Assembly (NCBI GenBank): GCA_001916965.1
Contig: MNTL01000061.1
Coordinates: forward strand, 1 to 64,000
DNA length: 64,000 bases
DNA from: Roseburia sp. CAG:10041_57
Lineage (GTDB): Bacteria > Bacillota > Clostridia > Lachnospirales > Lachnospiraceae
Direction of reading: 5' to 3'
Part shown: positions 54,029-62,637 of the stretch, piece by piece
How positions within the stretch are numbered: position 1 is the stretch's first letter
Layout: every line of letters starts with the position of its first letter
Notes under the pieces: generated by a model
The model's database searches: none
Told to the model about the DNA's origin: nothing
The model's input: only the letters and a program-made list of their open reading frames with translations
Program-made: the position numbers and the translations under genes

Positions 54029-55726
54029 ATGAAGAAGAAAATATTAAGTCTGACGATAGGACCGGTATTGGTACTTGGACTGATCACGATAGTCCTGATG
54101 CTGACTATGGTCAAGGACTCAATGATAGATGAAGTACAGGAGGCTTTAAAAGGCACGGCAGCAGCGACTTTGGCAGCATATGACCAAAATACGGGTGACT
54201 ACATAGAGTCAAGCAATGGTGATATATGGAAGGGAAGCTATAATATTTCCAAGTCGGAGAGTCTGGTTGACAGGATTAAGGAAAACAGTGGAATGGATGT
54301 TACCTTTTTCTACGGAGACAGAAGAATCATGACTTCGGCGCTGGATGACAACGGTGAGCGTATCCTGAATTCACCGGCTGGAGAGCGGATTGTAGAGAAG
54401 GTGCTCAATGGCGGTGAAGAATATTTCAGCAAGGCAGTTTCACTGGAAGGTGAACTTAATTACGGCTATTATATGCCGGTATACCAGAATGGAACGACAG
54501 ATCAGATTATTGGAATGGTCTTCGTTGGAACGGATAAAAAGCTCAAAGATGCGGTTGTAAACAAGATTCTTGGCTCCATTATTCTGGCTGTATGTATTGT
54601 TATGCTGATCTGTATTGTCGTAGGTGCGAAGTTATCCACGTCCATGACGAAAAATATTAAAGTCAGCATTGGCGTTGTCAGCAAAGTGGCAGACGGGGAT
54701 CTGAACGTATGGGTTGATGATAAGCTGCTCAAACGTAAGGATGAGATTGGGGAACTTTCCAAGGTAACAATTACGCTGCGTGATACGCTGAAGAATATTA
54801 TCCAGGGTATTTCAACCAATGCAAAAAGTCTTCTGGAGGCCTCTGAAATGCTGGGAACGGCGGCAGATAAGACCAATGGAACCATGAGTGGAGTACGTGA
54901 AGCTGTAAACCAGATTGTAGAAAATTCCACAGAACAGGCGCAGAACTCTCAGAACACTTCTGACCATATGAAGATTATGGGAGAAAAAATCACAGAAACT
55001 GTGTCAGAGGTGGAATCGCTTGATCATAATGCGGTATCCATGCAGGAATCCAGTACGAAGGCATCTGATACATTGATACGTCTTCAGGAGATTAATGAGG
55101 ATGTAGAGCGTATTATCAGTGAAGTACAGGAACAGACGAACCGCACAAACGATTCGGTACAGAGAATTTATGAAGCTACTACTTTTATCGCTTCCATTGC
55201 AGAAGAAACGAATCTGTTGAGCCTGAATGCTTCCATTGAAGCAGCAAGAGCGGGCGAAAGCGGCAGAGGCTTCGCTGTAGTAGCCGATCAGATCAAGAAG
55301 CTGGCAGAGCAGTCCAACCAGTCCAGTGCAGAGATTGAGGAGATAACCAGGACCTTGATGGATGATTCTTCCAAGTCCGTAGAAATTATGCAGCAGATGA
55401 AAGAAATCATGACCAGCCAGAGTGAGAGCATGCAGGATACACAAAGCATTGTATCAGAGGTACTGGGAGAAATAGGAAGATCCATGCATAGTATTGAACA
55501 GATAAAAGGCAGTACCAAGAGATTGGAAAGCTCCAGAAATGAAGTTGTACAGGCGGTAGACGAGCTGTCCGAAATTGCAGAGGATAATGTGAACAGTACC
55601 CGAAAGACCTATGATGAGACACAGGAAGTTGTGGATACCTTTGAACAGCTCTATCAGGGTGCGGCACAGCTTCGTGAAATTGCGGACAAGCTGGTAGCAG
55701 GAATTGATTACTTTAAGATTTCATAA
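54029..55726 (+). CDS. Methyl-accepting chemotaxis protein
   Basis: 565 residues. Transmembrane helices at about 7-27 and 180-203 bracket a single-Cache-type sensor ([20 protein letters not shown] at its start, [20 protein letters not shown] near 140). A HAMP domain (about 205-260) and the signalling coiled coil follow, with tip [20 protein letters not shown] and [26 protein letters not shown] precedes the ATG. It is coupled to the BMP lipoprotein upstream, which may be its ligand-presenting partner. Confidence 0.94.
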   Translation: MKKKILSLTIGPVLVLGLITIVLMLTMVKDSMIDEVQEALKGTAAATLAAYDQNTGDYIESSNGDIWKGSYNISKSESLVDRIKENSGMDVTFFYGDRRIMTSALDDNGERILNSPAGERIVEKVLNGGEEYFSKAVSLEGELNYGYYMPVYQNGTTDQIIGMVFVGTDKKLKDAVVNKILGSIILAVCIVMLICIVVGAKLSTSMTKNIKVSIGVVSKVADGDLNVWVDDKLLKRKDEIGELSKVTITLRDTLKNIIQGISTNAKSLLEASEMLGTAADKTNGTMSGVREAVNQIVENSTEQAQNSQNTSDHMKIMGEKITETVSEVESLDHNAVSMQESSTKASDTLIRLQEINEDVERIISEVQEQTNRTNDSVQRIYEATTFIASIAEETNLLSLNASIEAARAGESGRGFAVVADQIKKLAEQSNQSSAEIEEITRTLMDDSSKSVEIMQQMKEIMTSQSESMQDTQSIVSEVLGEIGRSMHSIEQIKGSTKRLESSRNEVVQAVDELSEIAEDNVNSTRKTYDETQEVVDTFEQLYQGAAQLREIADKLVAGIDYFKIS

Positions 55727-55744
55727 AAAGTTAATAGTCTTTTG

Positions 55745-55773
55745 TTGACATATAAAAGCATGCATGTTATAGT
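55745..55773 (+). promoter_or_regulatory. Predicted sigma-A promoter of dnaJ
   Basis: Consensus TTGACA at 55745-55750, 17 bases, TATAGT at 55768-55773. The leader to the gene is about 95 bases and contains the hairpin at 55800. Confidence 0.7.
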
Positions 55774-55799
55774 ACATATAGAACAAAAGAAAGCAAGGA

Positions 55800-55836
55800 T
55801 AAAAAGACGCGGCAGAGAATTCTGGAGCGTCTTTTA
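55800..55836 (+). terminator. Terminator-like hairpin in the dnaJ leader
   Basis: AAAAAGACGC / GCGTCTTTT with an imperfect inner stem (CAGAGAATTCTG). It lies between a good promoter and the dnaJ ribosome site, so it is either the terminator of the chemoreceptor unit or an attenuator for dnaJ. No CIRCE element is present. Confidence 0.6.
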
Positions 55837-55874
55837 TGCAGATAGGTCAACTCTGACTGATGGAGGTGTATGTT

Positions 55875-56873
55875 ATGACAAAGGCAAAAGATTATTATGA
55901 AGTGTTAGGTGTAGATAAAAATGCTGATGATGAGACAATCAAGAAAGCATATAGAAAACTTGCCAAGAAATATCATCCCGATACCAATGCAGGAAATGCA
56001 GAGGCAGAGAAGAAATTCAAGGAGATATCTGAGGCTTACGCGGTATTAAGTGATAAAGAGAAGAGAAAAGAGTACGACCAGTTCGGCAGCGGCGATTTCG
56101 ATGGAGGCAATCCTTTTGGAGGAGGCACCTCGTATCGTTATTATACCAATGGAGACCCGAATCAGGGCTATCAGGAATTCCACTTTGAAGGCGGCAACAT
56201 GGATGACATCATGGAAGAACTGTTTGGTCACATGGGTGGCATGGGTCATATGGGAGGAATGGACGGCTTTGGCTCAGACCGAAGTCACAGAGGCAGCAGG
56301 ACTTCCTTCTATAATAGTGGGTTTGATAATGGTTTTGATGGTGGTTTTGCGGGCAGCAGCATGAACAATAACATTGAGACGGAAATGACGATTTCCTTCG
56401 ATGATGCTGTATTTGGCTGTGATAAGCTGATATCTCTGCAAGATCCTCATTCTTCTGCTGCGCCCAAGAAGCTCAAGGTGCATATTCCAGCAGGTATTGC
56501 CAGCGGTCAGACTGTGCGGCTCAAGGGTAAGGGACGTACCTCAGCCGGTGATCTGCTGATCAAAGTCACAGTAGAAGAGAAGATAGGATATGAACGTAAA
56601 GGCATGGATATTTACACCACGGTCAATATCCCATACGAAATAGCAGCCCTTGGCGGCGAAGCTACGATACCGACCTTATATGGCAATGTGAAATGTAAGA
56701 TTAAGGAAGGTACGCAGTCAGGCTGTAAGATCAGATTAAAAGGAAAAGGCGTGGTATCCATGAAGAATTCTTCTCAGTATGGCGACCAGTATGCAACCGT
56801 ACAGATACAGGTTCCAAGACATCTTAGTGAGGAAGCAAAGCAGAAGTTAAGAGAATATGCGGCATGTAAATAA
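55875..56873 (+). CDS. DnaJ-like co-chaperone, class II (CbpA type)
   Basis: 332 residues from the ATG after GGAGGTG ([20 protein letters not shown]). The J domain has the HPD tripeptide in [12 protein letters not shown] near residue 36. A Gly/Phe/Met-rich region (about 75-160) replaces the zinc finger. The C-terminal substrate-binding domain runs from about 175 ([20 protein letters not shown]) to the end. It stimulates DnaK and delivers unfolded proteins. No dnaK or grpE is adjacent. Its last 36 codons recur, diverged, at 62344. Confidence 0.94.
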   Translation: MTKAKDYYEVLGVDKNADDETIKKAYRKLAKKYHPDTNAGNAEAEKKFKEISEAYAVLSDKEKRKEYDQFGSGDFDGGNPFGGGTSYRYYTNGDPNQGYQEFHFEGGNMDDIMEELFGHMGGMGHMGGMDGFGSDRSHRGSRTSFYNSGFDNGFDGGFAGSSMNNNIETEMTISFDDAVFGCDKLISLQDPHSSAAPKKLKVHIPAGIASGQTVRLKGKGRTSAGDLLIKVTVEEKIGYERKGMDIYTTVNIPYEIAALGGEATIPTLYGNVKCKIKEGTQSGCKIRLKGKGVVSMKNSSQYGDQYATVQIQVPRHLSEEAKQKLREYAACK

Positions 56874-56878
56874 AATTT
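56763..56878 (+). repeat. dnaJ 3' end, copy 1 of a 116-nt direct repeat
   Basis: This segment of dnaJ aligns without gaps to 62344-62459 with about 13 differences, mostly silent. The two copies enclose 5.5 kb. Copy 1 is part of the intact gene. Confidence 0.9.
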
Positions 56879-56913
56879 GACTTTTTTGAAAAACAGAAAT
56901 ATAATAACTTTTG

Positions 56914-57040
56914 AACGAGTAGCAGACTAGCGTAAATCCAGTTTTGGCTGCTCGTTTTATTTTTTAGTTAAATAATGTCATAAAAAGTGTGTAGCTTATC
57001 AGCGTAAGTCCAACTTATAGGATAAGTGCACACTTTTTTT
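56914..57040 (+). ncRNA. Two tandem structured hairpins with a shared core, each ending in a T-run
   Basis: Hairpin 1 (56914-56966): outer stem ACGAGTAGC/GCTGCTCGT then TTTTATTTTTT. Hairpin 2 (56982-57040): AAAAAGTGTG/CACACTTTTT with an inner CTTATC/GATAAG stem. Both carry AGCGTAA-R-TCCA-RYTT (56929-56944 and 57001-57016), foldable as a 4-bp stem over a CCA loop, with compensatory changes (AAAT/GTTT against AAGT/ACTT). They lie between dnaJ and the MATE gene. They serve at least as terminators, and the shared core suggests a defined RNA motif. Confidence 0.55.
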
Positions 57041-57066
57041 ATGCAGAAAAACAGGAGGTTTATGAA

Positions 57067-58434
57067 ATGGCAGAAAGTAACAAAATGAGGGAAATGCCGA
57101 TAAATAAGCTCATGGTGCAGATGGGAATACCGATGATCTTATCAATGGCATTGCAGGCGGTCTATAATATTGTGGACAGCGCCTTTGTCGGAAACATGAA
57201 GGTGGGAAGCGAAGCAGCACTGAATGCACTTACGCTGGTATTTCCAGTTCAGATGCTTATGGTGGCAGTAGGAATCGGAACAGGTGTAGGAACGAATGCA
57301 CTTCTGGCAAGAACACTGGGACAGGGAAATAGTAAAAAGGCGGCGAAGGTCGCAGGAAACAGTTTATTTCTCGGAGTAATCATTTATATGGTATGTCTGT
57401 TATTTGGAATTTTGGGAGTAAAAGCATATATTTCATCCCAGACAGTTGATCCGGAAGTCATTTCCATGGGAACAAGCTATTTGAGAATATGCTGTGTGAT
57501 TTCATTTGGCATTATTTTCTTTTCCTTATTTGAAAAGCTGTTGCAGGCAACAGGACGTTCCCTTTATTCTACCATCGGTCAGGTAGTAGGAGCTGTGGTA
57601 AATATTATTCTTGATCCAATTATGATCTATGGTATCGGACCGGTTCCTGAAATGGGAGTAGAAGGTGCTGCCTATGCAACTGTAATTGGACAGGTGGTAT
57701 CAGCAGTATTATTATTTGTTTTCCACATAAAATTGAATAAAGAGTTTGAACATGGAACGAAGTATATGAAACCTGATGCCGGAATTGTTAAGGAGATTTA
57801 CGCCATTGGACTTCCGGCGATCATTGCGCAGGCGTTAATGTCAATCATGGTGTATGTGATGAATCTGATTCTGAAATTCAGTCCGTCAGCCCAGACTGCA
57901 TATGGATTGTTCTATAAAGTACAGCAGTTTGTACTGTTCCTTGCCTTTGGACTAAGAGATGCAATCACACCGATTATTGCTTTTTCCTATGGAATGCACA
58001 GCAAAAAGAGGATTCAGGATGGAATCAAATATGGTCTGATTTATACGATTGTACTTATGATTCTTGGTGTGGCAATTACAGAAATTTTCCCAGGTGCTTT
58101 TGCTGCTTTATTTAATGCAGGACAGTCCAGAGAGTATTTCATTGGTGCAATGAGAATTATTTCCATCAGCTTTATTTTTGCAGGAATCAATGTGGCATAT
58201 CAGGGAATCTATCAGGCGTTGGATGGTGGAATGGAGTCACTTGTGATTTCACTTCTCAGACAGTTGATTATTATTTTACCGTTGGCAGGTATTTTCTCTG
58301 TTTTTGTCAGAAATGGACAGATGGGAGTTTCAATGATCTGGTGGGCATTTCCAATCACGGAGTTTATCGCTTGTCTGGTGGGCTATGTATTTTTAAAGAG
58401 AATCAGAAAGAACAAAGTGGAAACTTTAAATTAA
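57067..58434 (+). CDS. MATE-family efflux transporter
   Basis: 455 residues. [20 protein letters not shown] and [20 protein letters not shown] are the typical N-terminus of this MATE subgroup. Twelve hydrophobic helices, with the second half starting at [28 protein letters not shown] precedes the ATG, and a terminator-type hairpin lies just 26 bases upstream. A cytidylate-kinase-like gene follows after 13 bases. Different in sequence from the MATE at 43.6 kb. Substrate unknown. Confidence 0.92.
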   Translation: MAESNKMREMPINKLMVQMGIPMILSMALQAVYNIVDSAFVGNMKVGSEAALNALTLVFPVQMLMVAVGIGTGVGTNALLARTLGQGNSKKAAKVAGNSLFLGVIIYMVCLLFGILGVKAYISSQTVDPEVISMGTSYLRICCVISFGIIFFSLFEKLLQATGRSLYSTIGQVVGAVVNIILDPIMIYGIGPVPEMGVEGAAYATVIGQVVSAVLLFVFHIKLNKEFEHGTKYMKPDAGIVKEIYAIGLPAIIAQALMSIMVYVMNLILKFSPSAQTAYGLFYKVQQFVLFLAFGLRDAITPIIAFSYGMHSKKRIQDGIKYGLIYTIVLMILGVAITEIFPGAFAALFNAGQSREYFIGAMRIISISFIFAGINVAYQGIYQALDGGMESLVISLLRQLIIILPLAGIFSVFVRNGQMGVSMIWWAFPITEFIACLVGYVFLKRIRKNKVETLN

Positions 58435-58447
58435 GGAGGAATCGATT

Positions 58448-59035
58448 ATGGCAAAGAAAATCATTACAATCAGCAGAGAATTTGGAAGTGGTGGACGCTT
58501 CATCGGTGAAGAAGTGGCAAAGAAACTGGGTATAAAATACTATGACAAGGATATCATCGGTCAGATTGCAGAGAAGTCTGGCTTTTCACCGAAATATATT
58601 CAGGAAAATGCAGAATTGTCTCCGAAGAAAGGATTGTTTGCCTATGCTTTTGCAGGACGTGATATCACGGGAAAATCCGTGGAAGATATGGTGTATGAGG
58701 CACAAAGAAAAGTAATCATGGAAATTGCGGAAAAAGAAAGCTGTGTGATTATAGGTAGAAATGCAGACTTTATCCTGAAAGACAGAGATGACGTGCTGAA
58801 TGTATTTATACATGGTGCTGAATCGGAGAAAGTTAAGCGTATCTGCAAATTATATCATGTCACGGAAACTGATGCGATAAAGATGATGACAGACATTGAT
58901 AAAAGGCGTATGACAAATTATCGCTTTTACACAGATCAAAAGTGGGGAATGGCAGGTAATTATACGCTGTCGCTGAACAGTTCACAGCTTGGGTATGACA
59001 GGTGCGAACAGATTGTAATAGAATGTATGGAATAG
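58448..59035 (+). CDS. Cytidylate kinase-like family protein
   Basis: 195 residues. The P-loop is ITISREFGSGGRFIGEEVAK near the N-terminus, followed by LGIKYYDKDIIGQIAEKSGF. CVIIGRNADFILKDRDDVLN is near 100 and the lid-like DIDKRRMTNYRFYTDQKWGM near 155. Members look like nucleoside monophosphate kinases but differ from true Cmk, and their substrate is not established. GGAGG precedes the ATG. It is co-transcribed with the MATE gene upstream. Confidence 0.88.
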   Translation: MAKKIITISREFGSGGRFIGEEVAKKLGIKYYDKDIIGQIAEKSGFSPKYIQENAELSPKKGLFAYAFAGRDITGKSVEDMVYEAQRKVIMEIAEKESCVIIGRNADFILKDRDDVLNVFIHGAESEKVKRICKLYHVTETDAIKMMTDIDKRRMTNYRFYTDQKWGMAGNYTLSLNSSQLGYDRCEQIVIECME

Positions 59036-59091
59036 CTCTGTTATTATTCACAACATTATGTACACGGCAGTATACGCCAGCTTTTTTTTAG

Positions 59092-59149
59092 TTGACAAAA
59101 TAAAATTGTGATGTATAATTAGTTCAAAAATGAATTATTCAAAAATGAA
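59092..59149 (+). promoter_or_regulatory. marR promoter with two tandem operator sites
   Basis: TTGACA at 59092-59097, 16 bases, TATAAT at 59114-59119. Two exact copies of TTCAAAAATGAA follow at 59123-59134 and 59138-59149, each a TTCA/TGAA palindrome, 15 bases centre to centre. The position over the transcription start fits MarR autorepression. Confidence 0.78.
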
Positions 59150-59160
59150 CGAAATGAGAG

Positions 59161-59604
59161 ATGATAACCTTGAACATGAGTATTGAATTTGCCAGAAAAA
59201 TGTCTCTGGCATACAATCTGAGCTGCAAATCACTGTGTCAGGAGCTAAAGCTGCCACAGACTGCCTTTGACATATTGATGTTTCTTGCCAATAATCCGAA
59301 CTACAAGACTGCGAGCGATATCGTAGAAATCCGTAAGATCAAAGCCAATCTGGTATCAGTCAATGTAGACAGGCTGGTGCAGGAGGGATATTTGCAAAGG
59401 CAGGCAGTAGAAGGGGATCGCCGCAAGACGGAACTTCTCTGTACACCCAAGGCACAGCCTGTCATTGAAAAAGGAAGAGGCTTACAGCAGAATTTTATGG
59501 AGTGTCTGCTTTTTAATATGGATGATAATAAGAAGAATGAGCTAAAGGAAATCATTCATATCATGGAGCAGAATCTGGATACGATACTGAAAGGGGATAA
59601 ATAA
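59161..59604 (+). CDS. MarR-family transcriptional regulator
   Basis: 147 residues (or 142 from a second ATG). The winged helix: LKLPQTAFDILMFLANNPNY, TASDIVEIRKIKANLVSVNV as recognition region, and the wing LQRQAVEGDRRKTELLCTPK with the conserved D-R-R. The tail ends IIHIMEQNLDTILKGDK. The gene overlaps a transporter by context (stop and next ATG one base apart), so it probably represses this TauE-type exporter. Two operator palindromes lie in its promoter. Confidence 0.92.
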   Translation: MITLNMSIEFARKMSLAYNLSCKSLCQELKLPQTAFDILMFLANNPNYKTASDIVEIRKIKANLVSVNVDRLVQEGYLQRQAVEGDRRKTELLCTPKAQPVIEKGRGLQQNFMECLLFNMDDNKKNELKEIIHIMEQNLDTILKGDK

Positions 59605-59605
59605 C

Positions 59606-60382
59606 ATGAATATATTGTTGACAATACTTGTTACTTTTTTTGCAGGAATGGGGGCTGGGCTTGGTACTGGTTTTGCAGGAATGAGTGCCGCAGCAGTCAT
59701 CAGCCCGATGCTGATCACTTTTTTGGGAATGGATCCTTATATGGCAGTAGGAATCGCGTTGTCATCGGATGTCCTTGCAAGTGCGGTATCCGCTTATACA
59801 TATGGTAAGAATAAGAATCTGGATGTTAAGAATGGTCTGATCATGATGGTAAGCGTACTGGCATTTACTGTTGTAGGAAGCTATGTGTCCAGTCTGGTCC
59901 CCGCGGCAACGATGGGGAATTTCTCAGTCTTTATGACATTTTTACTGGGAATTAAATTCATCGTGCGTCCAGTCATGACGACCAAAGAGGCAATGCAGGG
60001 TGTGTCTGCGGGCAAAAGGGCAGCCCAGTCGGTTATTTGTGGTGTCCTTATAGGTTTTATCTGTGGATTTATTGGTGCTGGCGGAGGCATGATGATGCTT
60101 CTGATCCTGACATCAGTGCTGGGATATGAATTAAAGACCGCAGTAGGAACCAGTGTATTTATTATGGCTTTTACAGCATTTACCGGCGCAGCATCACATT
60201 TTGCCATAGGTGGAGCGCCTGACTGGACAGTACTGATATTATGTGTGCTCTTTACCCTGATATGGGCGAGAATTGCGGCTGTCTTTGCAAACAAGGCTAC
60301 GCCAAAGACACTGAATCGTGCAACAGGAGTTATACTGGTGCTGCTTGGAATTGTAGTTATGTTGTTTTCAGCGATAGCATAA
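59606..60382 (+). CDS. TauE/SafE-family membrane transporter
   Basis: 258 residues, eight predicted helices. The duplicated family motif appears as GAGLGTGFAGMSAAAVISPM near residue 12 and IGFICGFIGAGGGMMMLLIL near 150. Members export or import sulfite, sulfoacetate and other organic anions. The substrate is unknown. The ATG follows GAAAGGGG inside the marR end. Regulation by the MarR protein is inferred from the operon. Confidence 0.9.
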   Translation: MNILLTILVTFFAGMGAGLGTGFAGMSAAAVISPMLITFLGMDPYMAVGIALSSDVLASAVSAYTYGKNKNLDVKNGLIMMVSVLAFTVVGSYVSSLVPAATMGNFSVFMTFLLGIKFIVRPVMTTKEAMQGVSAGKRAAQSVICGVLIGFICGFIGAGGGMMMLLILTSVLGYELKTAVGTSVFIMAFTAFTGAASHFAIGGAPDWTVLILCVLFTLIWARIAAVFANKATPKTLNRATGVILVLLGIVVMLFSAIA

Positions 60383-60401
60383 GGAGATGTATTCAATTAA
60401 A

Positions 60402-60740
60402 TTATTTGAAATATTCAGGAAATGATTGTTTCATCATATCTATATTTTCTGTATATCTGGTCATATGAAGCCGTGAGATAGAAGCGGCTTCTTTTTTATT
60501 TTTCTGTTCGATTGCTTTTACCAGCTCTTCATGATCGTGGAGAATCCGATTCTTTTCATTGCAACGGAAACTCAGGATTGTAGTTCTGTCAAACAGCGGA
60601 GATACGTTGTTGACAAGCTTATACCAGTATTCATTGTTACAGAAGTGATACAGCATGGAATGAAATTCTTTATCCAGACTGAATATTTTTTCTTCATCAT
60701 TGCGTTTGATATAACATTTGATAAAATATTTAAGGAGGCA
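60402..60740 (-). pseudogene. GntR-family regulator, FCD-domain fragment lacking the DNA-binding domain
   Basis: About 113 residues in frame, ending at the natural stop. SLDKEFHSMLYHFCNNEYWY, HDHEELVKAIEQKNKKEAAS and HMTRYTENIDMMKQSFPEYF are the C-terminal part of a GntR/FadR-type FCD ligand domain. The winged-helix half (about 70-100 residues) is missing. The fragment's upstream end runs directly into the ribosome site of the sugar symporter on the other strand, so a deletion removed the regulator's 5' half and the shared intergenic promoters. Confidence 0.75.
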
Positions 60741-60744
60741 CGTT

Positions 60745-62160
60745 ATGTTAGGTAATAACAAAAAAATTTCATTGATTCATAAATTGGCATATGGAAGTGG
60801 AAATATGCTTGGAAGTGGAGCGCTGGCGATCAGCGGGGCATGGCTTTTGTATTTTTATACGACATTCTGCAATATGTCAGTTGTAAAAGCAACGCTTATT
60901 TTTTTCATTGCAACCTATCTGGATGTGATTCTGAATCCGTTAATGGGCTTTATCACGGATAGCTTTTACAGAACGAAGCTGGGAAGAAAATATGGCAGGA
61001 GAAGATTTTTCATTATGATTGGAATCCCTCTGATGCTTTTATATCCGATGCTTTGGGTCAAGAATATGAACTTCTTTTATTACCTTACGACCTATATTTT
61101 ATTTGAATTTGTTTATACAAGTGTCATGATTCCCTACGATACACTTGCGGTAGAAATGACATCGGATTTTAATCAGAGAACATATCTGACCGGAGCCAAA
61201 GCCATGTTTGGCAAGCTGGCGAATTTCCTGGGGGCTGCAATACCTGGAATGTATATTGGAATATTTGGTAAGGATTCTCCATTGCCATTCTTTTATACCG
61301 GAGTAACTTATTGCGTAATTATGATAATTTCACTGGCATTTTTGTATTTTAATTCATGGGAAAGACCATATGAAGAAGTTGCTGACGAAGAGGTTCCTAA
61401 TTTTATAGAAGGAATCAAGAAATTATTTGTTGATATTATATCCACCTTAAAAATAAAATCATTTCGTGAACCTCTGGGGATGTATTTATTCGGCTTTGGT
61501 GCAGAATGGCTATTCACAGCCTGCTTTACGTATTTTATTGTATTTTGCCTGAAGCAGCCATCAACGCTTGTATCAGAACTGAACAGTATGAGCAGCATTT
61601 TACAGCTTATTTCTACGGCATTATTTATAGGTATCGTATCTAAGAAAGGCTTTACCAAACCATTTATAGGTGCTTTATCAGTCGTAATTGCGGCTATCAT
61701 GTGTTATTTTGGAATTTTTGTTTTCCATACAGGTCATATGACGTTGTTGGTAGCATTTGTTACAATTATATTTGGACTGGGAACAGGCGGCGTTTACTAT
61801 ATTCCATGGACAGCGTACACATTCATGGCAGATGTAGACGAGATTGTGACAAACAGAAGACGAGAAGGTGTATATGCCGGAGCCATGACTATGGCTGGTA
61901 AACTTATGAGAGCGAGCATTGTATTTATTTTAGGTCAGGTACTTGCTGCATTTGGCTTTGTATCAGGAGCTTCCGTGCAGCCTGAATCTGCAATTAATGC
62001 AATTGCGGGCGTGCTTTTAATTGGTGTTGGTGGAATGGCTGTTATTGGAATTATTTTTTCTCAAATTTTATCATGCGAAGGGAGAGATTTTATGGAAAAG
62101 GAATTATTGGGAGTAGTTATGGCAGCAGGAATGATAGCAGCACTGACAGGCTGTGGATAA
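60745..62160 (+). CDS. GPH-family sugar:cation symporter with aberrant C-terminus
   Basis: 471 residues from the ATG after AAGGAGG (MLGNNKKISLIHKLAYGSGN). It is of the melibiose-carrier type: MGFITDSFYRTKLGRKYGRR near residue 63 is the family motif, with 12 hydrophobic helices. Normal sequence stops near IIFSQIL (residue about 443). The frame then runs in register through the ribosome site and signal peptide of the next gene (MEKELLGVVMAAGMIAALTG) to a TAA. The native tail is lost, so activity is uncertain. The probable substrate is a galactoside, given the remnant that follows. Confidence 0.82.
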   Translation: MLGNNKKISLIHKLAYGSGNMLGSGALAISGAWLLYFYTTFCNMSVVKATLIFFIATYLDVILNPLMGFITDSFYRTKLGRKYGRRRFFIMIGIPLMLLYPMLWVKNMNFFYYLTTYILFEFVYTSVMIPYDTLAVEMTSDFNQRTYLTGAKAMFGKLANFLGAAIPGMYIGIFGKDSPLPFFYTGVTYCVIMIISLAFLYFNSWERPYEEVADEEVPNFIEGIKKLFVDIISTLKIKSFREPLGMYLFGFGAEWLFTACFTYFIVFCLKQPSTLVSELNSMSSILQLISTALFIGIVSKKGFTKPFIGALSVVIAAIMCYFGIFVFHTGHMTLLVAFVTIIFGLGTGGVYYIPWTAYTFMADVDEIVTNRRREGVYAGAMTMAGKLMRASIVFILGQVLAAFGFVSGASVQPESAINAIAGVLLIGVGGMAVIGIIFSQILSCEGRDFMEKELLGVVMAAGMIAALTGCG

Positions 62161-62343
62161 TCCGCTGCGGTAAAGGCAACCGCAGATGCAAATGGAAACT
62201 ATCTGGTGAATGGCAGTTTTGAGGAAGAAGATTTCACAGGATGGACAGTGACCAATATCGACAATGTGACGGAAGAACTGAACATATATGATCGTGATAC
62301 AGATTGCTTCGATGGTGTACAATCTCTGATGGAGCCTCCTATC
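62092..62343 (+). pseudogene. Remnant of a secreted carbohydrate-binding lipoprotein (endo-galactanase-like)
   Basis: GGGAGAG precedes the ATG of MEKELLGVVMAAGMIAALTG-CG, a lipoprotein signal peptide. A TAA (62158-62160) comes right after the lipobox. The frame then continues SAAVKATADANGNYLVNGSF, WTVTNIDNVTEELNIYD and DTDCFDGVQSL, which resembles the N-terminal binding module of GH53 arabinogalactan endo-galactanases of Lachnospiraceae. It breaks off into a dnaJ fragment. The enzyme domain is absent. The GH53 link is by memory of the module pattern. Confidence 0.6.
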
Positions 62344-62459
62344 AAGAATTCTTCCAAGTATGGCGACCAGTATGCAACCGTACAGATACAGGTGCCAAGA
62401 CACCTTAGCGAAGAGGCAAAACAAAAACTGAGAGAATATGTGGCATGTAAATAAAATTA
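62344..62459 (+). repeat. Displaced dnaJ 3' end, copy 2 of the 116-nt direct repeat
   Basis: In frame with the lipoprotein remnant, it encodes [20 protein letters not shown] and ends REYVACK, against REYAACK in the intact DnaJ. It is about 89 percent identical at DNA level to 56763-56878, mostly with silent changes, including seven bases beyond the stop codon. Confidence 0.92.
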
Positions 62460-62572
62460 AACAATAAAAACAGTTTAAAACAGAAAAATATAGCAAAATT
62501 GCCAATTTTCCCAGGGTGGGGGTACTAAAAATAAGTAAATAGACAGAATTTTAAAATATTAACTGATATTTC

Positions 62573-62601
62573 TTGACTTTAAATTAGTATTTTGATATAT
62601 A
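62573..62601 (+). promoter_or_regulatory. Predicted sigma-A promoter of the second chemoreceptor
   Basis: TTGACT at 62573-62578, 17 bases, TATATA at 62596-62601. Confidence 0.55.
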
Positions 62602-62637
62602 AGATAATGAAAAATAAAGGAAAGGAAATGACAATCT

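Noticed and set aside
56880..62340. Transposon or integrase as cause of the dnaJ-flanked block
   Set aside because: No transposase, recombinase, terminal inverted repeats or tRNA site is visible. Homologous recombination is the simpler reading.
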